Shown here: piece after piece, positions 1-4,981 of the stretch
Numbering within the stretch: position 1 is the stretch's first letter
How the letters are laid out: every line of letters begins with the position of its first letter
Program-made: the position numbers and the translations under genes
The notes under the pieces: generated by a model
What the model was told of the DNA's origin: nothing
Seen by the model: the letters and a program-made list of their open reading frames with translations, nothing else
Database searches by the model: none
NCBI GenBank assembly: GCA_024690635.1
Contig: JAILOW010000158.1
Span: 1-16,299, forward strand
DNA: 16,299 bases
Origin: Butyrivibrio sp.
GTDB taxonomy: Bacteria > Bacillota_A > Clostridia > Lachnospirales > Lachnospiraceae
Reading direction: 5' to 3'

Positions 1-150
1 TACCGAGAATGAGCCTGTTTTTTCATTATGAAAGGGACAAAGCCCAAAATAGTTGGCTCCTTTTTTCTGGATGTGGACATACTGCCCTATGACATCCACT
101 ATGTCGTTTCGGGAACGCACTTCTTCGATGATCTCGTCAGAATAGCGCAC
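1..150 (-). CDS. dnaG: DNA primase, N-terminal fragment (runs off the window)
   Basis: The reverse strand reads in frame for 50 codons from a GTG start at 150 to the window edge. It begins [20 protein letters not shown] and continues through [20 protein letters not shown]. This is the N-terminus of bacterial DnaG, which makes RNA primers at the replication fork. C38 and H41 in the CPFH motif belong to the CHC2 zinc finger; the remaining zinc ligands, TOPRIM and helicase-binding domains lie outside the window. A ribosome site, AGGGGAG, sits seven bases before the GTG, which supports this start. It lies 59 bases downstream of dgt on the same strand, so the two are probably co-transcribed, an order common in clostridia. 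Confidence 0.93.
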   Translation of the reverse strand, partial: MRYSDEIIEEVRSRNDIVDVIGQYVHIQKKGANYFGLCPFHNEKTGSFSV

Positions 151-209
151 TTTTAACTCCCCTGTGATTTATCGTATTGTCTTTTTTCATATTCTCCGAT
201 CCCGGGCAT

Positions 210-1220
210 TTACAAAACCGTCCAGGACTTGGGAATGTAAACATCCTCAAAAACCGCCACTGCGTACCTGTCAGTCATTGAGCTGACATAGTCGCATACG
301 ATCCTCTCTTTTGTAGCTTCGCCTCTTTCCATCATTTCTTTCAGATAGTCGGGAAGAAGCTCCACATGCTCAACGTAATAGTGATAAAGAGTCTTTATCA
401 TCTCTTCCACCTTGCCCTCCTGCCCTTTGGCAACAGGGTTGGTGTACACTCTGTCGAACATGAACCTACGAAGCTTGAAGAAAGCATCTCCTACCTCTTC
501 AGACATTTTGATATCGTCTGAATCCATGCTTGTGGCAATAATGTCATGGATAAAGGTATCAAGCCACTCTCCGTTGGTATGTCCGATAACCCTTGCAAGC
601 TCCTCGGGAACGTCCGCCTCGCTTATAATGCCGCCTCTTATGGCATCATCCATATCGTGGTGCATATAAGCTATCTTGTCGGAGAGCCTCACCACCTTGC
701 CTTCCAAAGTGGCGGGTGTGAGTTCGATCTCATGATTAACAATGCCGTCCCTTACTTCCCAGGTAAGGTTAAGGCCCTTGCCGGAATTCTCAAGTTTTTC
801 CACCATGCGAAGACTCTGCTCATTGTGGCGGAAGCCTCCGGGGTGAACAGCGTTAAGCGCTCTCTCTCCCGCATGACCGAAAGGAGTATGTCCAAGATCG
901 TGTCCCAGGGCAATAGCCTCCGCAAGGTCCTCATTCAGCATAAGAGCCTTGGCTATGGTTCTGGCGTTCTGCGATACCTCAAGGGTATGGGTCATTCTCG
1001 TCCTGTAATGATCTCCGTCAGGGGACAAAAAGACCTGAGTCTTGTCCTTGAGCCTTCTGAAGGACTTGGAATAAAGGATCCTGTCCCTGTCTCTCTGGAA
1101 GCAAGGCCTGATATCGCACTGCTTTTCTTCTTTTTCTCTTCCTTTGGAATTCATGCTAAGAGTCGCATGTTTGCTTAAGATTTCGGTCTCTCTTTGTTCT
1201 AGCTTTTCGCGAATTTTCAT
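210..1220 (-). CDS. dgt: Deoxyguanosinetriphosphate triphosphohydrolase (dGTPase), HD superfamily
   Basis: This 336-residue protein is a full-length bacterial dGTPase-like enzyme of the HD phosphohydrolase superfamily. The family hydrolyses dGTP to deoxyguanosine and triphosphate, adjusting dNTP pools in the cytoplasm. The sequence shows the conserved DRILYSKSFRRLKDKTQVF block (residues about 46-64), the metal-binding set H78, H107-D108 (AIALGHDLGHTPFGHAGE) and D181 (VVRLSDKIAYMHHDMDD), and a helical C-terminal half. The ATG at 1220 has a GAGGTG ribosome site eight bases upstream. Unusually, that site lies in the 3' arm of a strong hairpin followed by six T residues (1223-1260). dnaG follows downstream. 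Nucleotide preference (dGTP or other dNTPs) cannot be read from the sequence. Confidence 0.92.
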   Translation of the reverse strand: MKIREKLEQRETEILSKHATLSMNSKGREKEEKQCDIRPCFQRDRDRILYSKSFRRLKDKTQVFLSPDGDHYRTRMTHTLEVSQNARTIAKALMLNEDLAEAIALGHDLGHTPFGHAGERALNAVHPGGFRHNEQSLRMVEKLENSGKGLNLTWEVRDGIVNHEIELTPATLEGKVVRLSDKIAYMHHDMDDAIRGGIISEADVPEELARVIGHTNGEWLDTFIHDIIATSMDSDDIKMSEEVGDAFFKLRRFMFDRVYTNPVAKGQEGKVEEMIKTLYHYYVEHVELLPDYLKEMMERGEATKERIVCDYVSSMTDRYAVAVFEDVYIPKSWTVL

Positions 1221-1222
1221 AG

Positions 1223-1260
1223 AAAAAACACCTCACGTCATTAATATTCGACGCAAGGTG
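1223..1260 (-). terminator. Intrinsic terminator-like hairpin overlapping the dgt ribosome site
   Basis: On the minus strand an 11-bp stem (arms 1250-1260 and 1229-1239, two G-T wobbles, 10-base loop) is followed at once by six T residues (1223-1228). This is the form of a rho-independent terminator for the upstream three-gene group. The 3' arm contains GAGGTG, the only good ribosome site for dgt, so the stem could both stop transcription and hide the site. Read-through would give a dgt message with poor initiation unless the hairpin opens. Its structure is directly visible; a regulatory role is inference. Confidence 0.7.
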
Positions 1261-1290
1261 CCGGTTTCCTTTTTTTATTCAAAAATTTTT

Positions 1291-1602
1291 TTAATTTTTC
1301 CAGAGATTTTTGCGAAGCTCGTACTGATCGTTTATCCACTGTATCGCTTCCTCAAAGCCCTCCTCAGTAATATCGAAGTTTTCGCTGGTCATAAGAGCCT
1401 TGTCGGTATTGGCGTAGGAATAGGGTTCCGGCCATACAGTTGCCATTAAAGTTGCGGGACCTCTTTTATCGATGGGTGTGAACTTTACGTTTTCAAGGGG
1501 TTCTCTAGCCAGGCGAAATCTCATGCCCTTGTGGCTTCCAAAGTACGCCTCCCCATACTCATAATGGGAGAGGTTAAAAAAATTTGATTTATCTATTTCC
1601 AT
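1291..1602 (-). CDS. Small conserved-looking hypothetical protein (103 aa)
   Basis: I do not recognise this protein with confidence. It is soluble, 103 residues, with no signal peptide or membrane segment. The N-terminal half carries HYEYGEAYFGSHKGMRFRLA and REPLENV, and the C-terminal half is acidic and helical (ITEEGFEEAIQWINDQYELR). It starts one base after the stop of the DUF6465-like gene. Its ribosome site (AGGG seven bases before ATG) lies inside that gene's last codons, so translational coupling is likely. A terminator-like hairpin follows the stop. Codon use matches its neighbours and the reading frame is clean, so I regard it as real; no function is assigned. Confidence 0.8.
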   Translation of the reverse strand: MEIDKSNFFNLSHYEYGEAYFGSHKGMRFRLAREPLENVKFTPIDKRGPATLMATVWPEPYSYANTDKALMTSENFDITEEGFEEAIQWINDQYELRKNLWKN

Positions 1603-1603
1603 A

Positions 1604-2083
1604 TCAGAACCCTATCTTTCCCGTATCTTTGCTGTTTACAACATAATAAGCCGCATTGTCTGAGGGTTTGATATAAACCTGGATCTCTTTGATGTCGGAT
1701 CTCTTATGTCCCTTTGAAATATAATCTTCTTTTGCCCTGCCGATTATATCAGTTGTCCTAAGCTCATGGCTGTTGTACTGAACATACACCTCTTCTTTGC
1801 AGATATAAACGCCGGCTTTTTCGGTGATGTCCTTTTTGACCTTCTGTGCGGTAGAGGCTGCTCTGCTTTTTTTAGCCTTGCTGATAACAGGCTCTGCCTT
1901 GGTCTTGATATCATTGATATACGGATCGGCGGCCTTCTTAGCCTTTTTGGCTTCTTCAAGCACCGGCTCTGCTTTGGTTTTAATATCATCAATAACCGGC
2001 TCTGCTTTGGTCCTTATATCTTCTAAATAAGGCTCTGCTTTCTTTTTTACTTCATTTGCGATCTCTTTTATCTTGTCATCCAT
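1604..2083 (-). CDS. DUF6465-like protein with KAEP-type helical repeats
   Basis: This 159-residue protein has two parts. Residues 1-80 form a lysine/glutamate-rich repeat in which an 11-residue unit of the type TKAEPVIDDIK recurs several times, with longer variants (KKAKKAADPYINDIK). This predicts an amphipathic, possibly hendecad, helix or coiled coil. Residues about 90-159 form a compact domain (VYICKEEVYVQYNSHELRTTDIIGRAKEDY, then IKEIQVYIKPSDNAAYYVVN and a terminal GKIGF) that matches my memory of the DUF6465 domain seen in Lachnospiraceae. There is no signal peptide. The ATG has GGAG nine bases upstream. It is the middle gene of a tight minus-strand group. The role is unknown; the repeat could bind nucleic acid or act as a spacer. 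Confidence 0.8.
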   Translation of the reverse strand: MDDKIKEIANEVKKKAEPYLEDIRTKAEPVIDDIKTKAEPVLEEAKKAKKAADPYINDIKTKAEPVISKAKKSRAASTAQKVKKDITEKAGVYICKEEVYVQYNSHELRTTDIIGRAKEDYISKGHKRSDIKEIQVYIKPSDNAAYYVVNSKDTGKIGF

Positions 2084-2103
2084 CTTTTATATCTCCATTT
2101 GAA

Positions 2104-2550
2104 TTATCTGAATCTGTTCATAAATGTAGCCATGGGTCCTACAGCATCCTGAAGATCCTGGATCGCCTGGTTGAGGCCCTCAAAATCTATCTCGGAAAGA
2201 GACTTAACTGCAGAAGTAAGTGTCTCTGCGTTTTCGTCCACAAGCTTGTTGAGGTCTTTGCTGGCGGTGGTCATCTCCTCAACCATAGTATCGATTCCGG
2301 TTATGGAAGACTGTACGCTGTTTGCCACGTCATTGATATGTCCAAGAGTAGTGCCAACCTGAGGAACAATGGTAAATACGGCATATGCAAAAAGAAGTGC
2401 CATAACAATCAGGCAGATCGCAGAGATTCTCTGATACATAAGCTGCTTTTTGGCAGTTTTGGCAAGCTGGCTAAGCACGTCTTCTTTTTGAAGTTCCTGC
2501 TGACCGGTAGTATTTTGAACGTTGTTGTTTTCCTGAAGATTTTCGCTCAT
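2104..2550 (-). CDS. Single-pass membrane protein with coiled-coil tail, function unknown
   Basis: The protein is 148 residues from the ATG at 2550. That start is preferred over one five codons upstream because AAGGGG lies six bases before it. The N-terminal 35 residues are polar (Q/N-rich). One hydrophobic segment follows (about ISAICLIVMALLFAYAVFTI, residues 43-62). The rest is a helical, heptad-like tail (VANSVQSSITGIDTMVEEMT, ASKDLNKLVDENAETL) resembling methyl-accepting or MCE-like stalks. This suggests a membrane-anchored coiled coil, orientation uncertain. It is the first gene of a three-gene minus-strand group, with a 20-base gap to the DUF6465-like gene. A possible -10 (TATACT, 2597-2602 minus) lies upstream, but no good -35 is seen. 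Specific function unknown. Confidence 0.8.
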   Translation of the reverse strand: MSENLQENNNVQNTTGQQELQKEDVLSQLAKTAKKQLMYQRISAICLIVMALLFAYAVFTIVPQVGTTLGHINDVANSVQSSITGIDTMVEEMTTASKDLNKLVDENAETLTSAVKSLSEIDFEGLNQAIQDLQDAVGPMATFMNRFR

Positions 2551-2648
2551 TTTGTTCCCCTTCATACATGTATTTTAGTCATCACGACTAACTATAAGTA
2601 TACACCTGTTTTTCCCATAGGTGACGGGATTTTTAAAAGTTTAAGCTA

Positions 2649-2677
2649 TTGACTTTTAAGTGAAAAGAACGTATTAT
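2649..2677 (+). promoter_or_regulatory. Strong sigma-A-type promoter of the tRNA-Leu pair
   Basis: TTGACT (2649-2654) and TATTAT (2672-2677) are separated by exactly 17 bases and lie 14 bases before the mature 5' end of tRNA-Leu(CAG). The promoter of the distant tRNA-Leu(AAG) copy has the same form (TTGACG, 17 bases, TATTAT). Confidence 0.85.
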
Positions 2678-2691
2678 TAAGTACGTTGCTT

Positions 2692-2774
2692 GCAGGAGTG
2701 GCGGAATGGCAGACGCGCACGGTTCAGGTCCGTGTGTTGGCAACGACATGAGGGTTCAAGTCCCTTCGCCTGCA
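2692..2774 (+). tRNA. tRNA-Leu, anticodon CAG
   Basis: An 83-base class II tRNA can be folded by eye: acceptor GCAGGAG/CGCCTGC, D arm GCG/CGC, anticodon stem CACGG/CCGTG with loop TTCAGGT (anticodon CAG, reading CUG), a five-pair variable arm (TGTTG/CGACA), and T arm GAGGG-TTCAAGT-CCCTT. The discriminator is A, as expected for leucine tRNA, and CCA is not encoded. The acceptor has one A6-G67 mismatch. It is the first gene of a two-tRNA operon driven by the promoter at 2649-2677. Confidence 0.95.
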
Positions 2775-2806
2775 CTCGGGTTTTCCCGATGCAGCATTTA
2801 TATGTA

Positions 2807-2825
2807 GTCGCTATTTAAATGCGAC
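2807..2825 (+). other. Leader hairpin just upstream of tRNA-Leu(AAG), copy 1
   Basis: GTCGC (2807-2811) pairs with GCGAC (2821-2825). The bases GGTTC follow and then the mature tRNA 5' end. The second tRNA copy has the equivalent GTCGCC/GGCGAC stem at the same place with a different loop, so the stem is preserved while the loop changes. A role in 5' processing is inference. Confidence 0.5.
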
Positions 2826-2830
2826 GGTTC

Positions 2831-2914
2831 GCGGAAGTGTCGGAATTGGCAGACGAGCAAGACTAAGGATCTTGTGATGCTTACATCGTGTGGGTTCAAG
2901 TCCCATCTTCCGCA
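2831..2914 (+). tRNA. tRNA-Leu, anticodon AAG, copy 1
   Basis: This is an 84-base class II tRNA with a perfect acceptor (GCGGAAG/CTTCCGC), D stem TCG/CGA, anticodon stem CAAGA/TCTTG and loop CTAAGGA. U33 fixes the anticodon as AAG. The variable arm is GATG/CATC, the T arm GTGGG-TTCAAGT-CCCAT, and the discriminator A; CCA is not encoded. A34 would need conversion to inosine to read more than CUU. An identical 84-base copy lies inverted at 14892-14975. It is the second gene of the operon after tRNA-Leu(CAG). Confidence 0.95.
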
Positions 2915-2920
2915 CGACTC

Positions 2921-2955
2921 AAAAAGGCCTGGTGCAGTGCACCAGGTCTTTTTTT
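2921..2955 (+). terminator. Rho-independent terminator of the tRNA-Leu operon
   Basis: CCTGGTG (2928-2934) pairs with CACCAGG (2940-2946) around a five-base loop. It is preceded by AAAAAG and followed by TCTTTTTTT. Confidence 0.9.
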
Positions 2956-2960
2956 GTCGT

Positions 2961-2981
2961 GGGGGAGAGTTCCTCTCCCCC
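2961..2981 (+). repeat. Perfect 9-bp hairpin shared by both tRNA-Leu(AAG) modules
   Basis: GGGGGAGAG and CTCTCCCCC pair perfectly around TTC. The same block, GGGGAGAGTTCCTCTC followed by an ACCC/CCCC variant and AGTGGGTTT, is found after the second tRNA-Leu(AAG) copy at 14805-14840 on the opposite strand. There is no T tract, so it is not a standard terminator. Confidence 0.75.
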
Positions 2982-2982
2982 A

Positions 2983-3205
2983 GTGGGTTTCCCCTTCGGG
3001 GACTAGGAACAGGCCATGCCTGTTCCGTCGCTTCCCATCTTCCGCGTGAACTGGTTCCTTTTTTGTTTGTGCGGAAGGGGACTTTCACCCAGCGGCTTCG
3101 CTGCGTGGGTTTTCCCTTCGGGGACTAGGAACAGGCCATGCCTGTTCCGTCGCTTCCCATCTTCCGCGTGAACTGGTTCCTTTTTTGTTTGTGCGGAAGG
3201 GGACT
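2983..3205 (+). repeat. Two 101-bp direct repeats (122-bp period) with nested hairpins and a tRNA-tail match
   Basis: Copies at 2983-3083 and 3105-3205 differ at one position (2991 C versus 3113 T) and are separated by 21 bases holding their own CAGCG/CGCTG hairpin. Each copy contains a CCC-TTCG-GGG tetraloop-type hairpin, a perfect GGAACAGGC/GCCTGTTCC palindrome, and CTTCCGC paired at a distance with GCGGAAG. Each also contains TCCCATCTTCCGC (3033-3045 and 3155-3167), the last 13 bases of the tRNA-Leu(AAG) acceptor and T-stem side before the discriminator base. The block is much more GC-rich than its surroundings. Frames open through it are not convincing genes. Confidence 0.9.
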
Positions 3206-3234
3206 CTAGCATGCAAACTTGTTTATGTTAATGT

Positions 3235-3530
3235 CTGCCTATATTATGGTTCTGCAAAAAGAGGCAGTATGATTCGGAGCTAGGCCTGCCTATATTTGAA
3301 ATAATGAAAAAAAGGCAGCCGATTTCAGGGCAAAAATACTGCCTATATCCGGAAAATGTAAAAACAGGCAGTAGAAAAAAAGATTATCGTACTGCCTATA
3401 TCATGATTTTTACAAAATAGGCAGTATTACATAGACAAAATGAACTGCTACTTTTTTGAAATATTAAAAATAGGCAGGCTAACATTCCCCAAAATGCTCT
3501 ACACAAAACAAAATAAAAAACTATAGGCAG
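3235..3530 (+). repeat. Array 1: six 33-bp inverted-repeat units, 53-bp period
   Basis: CTGCCT half-sites start at 3235, 3286, 3339 and 3392, with a degenerate CTGCTA at 3445 and no clear half-site at 3498. Each is matched exactly 27 bases later by AGGCAG (3262, 3313, 3366, 3419, 3472, 3525). Unit starts are 51, 53, 53, 53 and 53 bases apart. The first four units share CTGCCTATAT at the 5' side. The roughly 21-base interiors and 20-base spacers are AT-rich and otherwise not conserved. No reading frame, ribosome site or promoter is evident inside. Confidence 0.9.
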
Positions 3531-3561
3531 GCCAGAAACATCAGCAGGTCATGTCTTAAGT

Positions 3562-3621
3562 GACCTAGGGGATGTGGTTAGTGGATCATTTATATGATCC
3601 ACTAACCCCGTCCCCTAGGTC
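3562..3621 (+). repeat. Long imperfect palindrome (28-bp stem), REP/MITE-like
   Basis: Arms 3562-3589 and 3594-3621 pair over 28 positions with one mismatch (T3575-C3608) and one wobble around a four-base loop TTAT. The reverse strand of the right arm contains GGGGACGGGGTT followed by AGTGGATCAT. A 22-base relative with two mismatches lies at 8796-8817. Motifs of the GGGGACGG type recall REP-like palindromes mobilised by REP-associated tyrosine transposases in Firmicutes; that link is from memory. No transposase is present here. Confidence 0.75.
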
Positions 3622-3664
3622 CACTTTGCACAACTCTTCCCTACACCTTTATGCCGAAATAGCG

Positions 3665-3670
3665 TATAAT
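3665..3670 (+). promoter_or_regulatory. Possible -10 element of the 3707-4930 gene pair
   Basis: TATAAT at 3665-3670 lies 36 bases before the ATG at 3707. The position 17 bases upstream (TACACC) is a poor -35, so only the -10 is supported. Confidence 0.4.
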
Positions 3671-3706
3671 ACATTTATCATATGCTGTGAACAATTTGGA
3701 GGTGAC

Positions 3707-4033
3707 ATGGAAAAGAAATACCGCGATTACATAAGACACTTTGAAAAGCTTGATTTTGACGTTATTTCCGAAGAAGAGATCTGGGAGGAGCGCGAAGGCC
3801 TTGAGCTTCGTCTTACCGAGATTCACTATGAGATGATGCGCATGATGATCCCCATGATGGCATTTGTCATATGTGCATGCATCTTTTTAGCTGCGGGCTT
3901 TAACGGTTTCTTCATAGGTAACTTTATTGGCGCCGGTGTCTTTGCTGCCCTTTCCGCTGTGTTCTTTTCCAAATACAAGACACTTTCCGATGTGGTAAAA
4001 AAGCTTGCTTTCTACATGGACAAGCTGACCTGA
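3707..4033 (+). CDS. Small two-helix membrane protein, unknown function
   Basis: The protein has 108 residues. The ATG at 3707 is chosen because GGAGG lies directly upstream at normal distance; an upstream in-frame ATG would run through the long palindrome. Residues 1-42 are charged and helical (FEKLDFDVISEEEIWEEREG). Two hydrophobic segments follow (about 46-64, MIPMMAFVICACIFLAAGF, and 67-85, FFIGNFIGAGVFAALSAVFF), then a short basic tail. This predicts a membrane hairpin with both ends on the same side. It precedes the metallo-beta-lactamase gene by 15 bases, suggesting an operon. I do not recognise a family. Confidence 0.75.
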   Translation: MEKKYRDYIRHFEKLDFDVISEEEIWEEREGLELRLTEIHYEMMRMMIPMMAFVICACIFLAAGFNGFFIGNFIGAGVFAALSAVFFSKYKTLSDVVKKLAFYMDKLT

Positions 4034-4048
4034 TATAGGCTCTTTTAC

Positions 4049-4930
4049 ATGCGTAAGAAAAATAACAAATTAAAACAAATACTTCTGCCGCTCTTGGTCA
4101 TGGGAATTCTCCTCATGGTCTTATACGTTGTTGCTTCAAAAATCAAATTCCCAACTAACGAAAACACGAAAGACAAGCTTACAATCACCAATCTGAATGT
4201 AGGTAAAGCAGACTGTGCCGTCATCAGATATAAAGAGCTGACCGGCATCATCGACGCAGGAGAATACGAGGATTATGGGTATATTGACTCTTTTTTGAAA
4301 AACAGCGGATCCGGAAAAATAGATTTTTTGATACTGACCCACTACGATCAGGATCATATCGGAAGCGCCATGGCCATTATCGAAAACTACGATATTGATA
4401 ACATCTTTTTGCCGGATTACGTAAGCGATAAAAAATACTACAAAGACCTTACGGAAAGCGTATCGGATCATAAAGGAGTTAAATACATCAAAGATGAAAC
4501 CGCCATCTCTTTTGATGAAATTCAACTGACGATAATTCCCGCCACCGATCCGGAAGCTTTATTGGAAGATGAAAACAACAAAGACAATGATATGTCTCTG
4601 ATCTGCCTGTTAAACTATGGGGCAAAGAAATTTCTTTTCACCGGGGATATCGAAAAAGCCAGAATGGAGCAGATCCTTGACAGCGGTAGCGACCTTCAGG
4701 CCGACTGGGTCAAGCTCCCACATCACGGAGCATATGAGAAAAAGATCAAGAAGTTCATAGAAAGTGTATCCCCGACTTACGCCGTCATCAGCACTTCTGC
4801 GGAGCAGGAGCCCGAGGAGAAGCTTACGGATATTCTTGATGACAAAAAGATAAGATACTTCTCCACCATGTATTCCGATGTTGTCACCGTTTGTGACGGC
4901 TTAGGGATCAAAGTTTATAACAATAAATAA
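4049..4930 (+). CDS. Membrane-anchored ComEC-like metallo-beta-lactamase-fold protein
   Basis: This 293-residue protein has an uncleaved-looking N-terminal anchor (basic MRKKNNKLK, hydrophobic residues about 11-30). A metallo-beta-lactamase fold follows, related to the soluble domain of ComEC/Rec2. The metal-site signature LTHYDQDHIGS (H98, D100, D102, H103) is present, as are NDMSLICLLNYG, FTGD (D200) and LPHHGA (H225-H226). The first motif has the H-x-D-x-D-H form usual for ComEC relatives. There is no competence channel domain, so this is a stand-alone member, likely an extracellular or surface phosphodiesterase or nuclease; the substrate is unknown. The ribosome site is weak (ATAGGC), so expression may depend on coupling to the preceding gene. 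A strong hairpin follows the stop. Confidence 0.87.
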   Translation: MRKKNNKLKQILLPLLVMGILLMVLYVVASKIKFPTNENTKDKLTITNLNVGKADCAVIRYKELTGIIDAGEYEDYGYIDSFLKNSGSGKIDFLILTHYDQDHIGSAMAIIENYDIDNIFLPDYVSDKKYYKDLTESVSDHKGVKYIKDETAISFDEIQLTIIPATDPEALLEDENNKDNDMSLICLLNYGAKKFLFTGDIEKARMEQILDSGSDLQADWVKLPHHGAYEKKIKKFIESVSPTYAVISTSAEQEPEEKLTDILDDKKIRYFSTMYSDVVTVCDGLGIKVYNNK

Positions 4931-4975
4931 CCCTCTTCACCGGTCAGACAAATGTCCGGTAAAGAGGGATTTTCT
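4931..4975 (+). terminator. Terminator after the ComEC-like gene, probably bidirectional
   Basis: Arms 4931-4943 and 4956-4968 pair over 13 positions with one C-A mismatch and a 12-base loop. The hairpin is followed by ATTTTCT on the plus strand and a T-rich run on the minus strand. The facing lipoprotein pseudogene ends at 4982, so the hairpin can serve both directions. Confidence 0.8.
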
Positions 4976-4981
4976 ATTATA

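Noticed and set aside
546..1178. 210-codon plus-strand frame
   Set aside because: It is the antisense of dgt, which has all catalytic motifs and a clear start.
1766..2030. Plus-strand hydrophobic repeat frames
   Set aside because: They are the antisense of the KAEP repeat; the periodic L/F residues mirror the K/E/D codons of the real gene.
2798..3212. Open frames through the tRNA and GC-rich repeat block
   Set aside because: They run through tRNA-Leu(AAG) and the hairpin repeats on both strands, lack ribosome sites, and encode repeat-derived low-complexity peptides.
3235..3530. CRISPR array
   Set aside because: The spacing is regular, but conserved parts are only 6-10 bases in alternating orientation, the interiors are not spacer-like inserts between long identical repeats, and no cas gene is nearby.
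3572..3706. Longer start for the small membrane protein at 3572
   Set aside because: The extension passes through the 28-bp palindrome and upstream of the TATAAT, while a GGAGG site marks the ATG at 3707.
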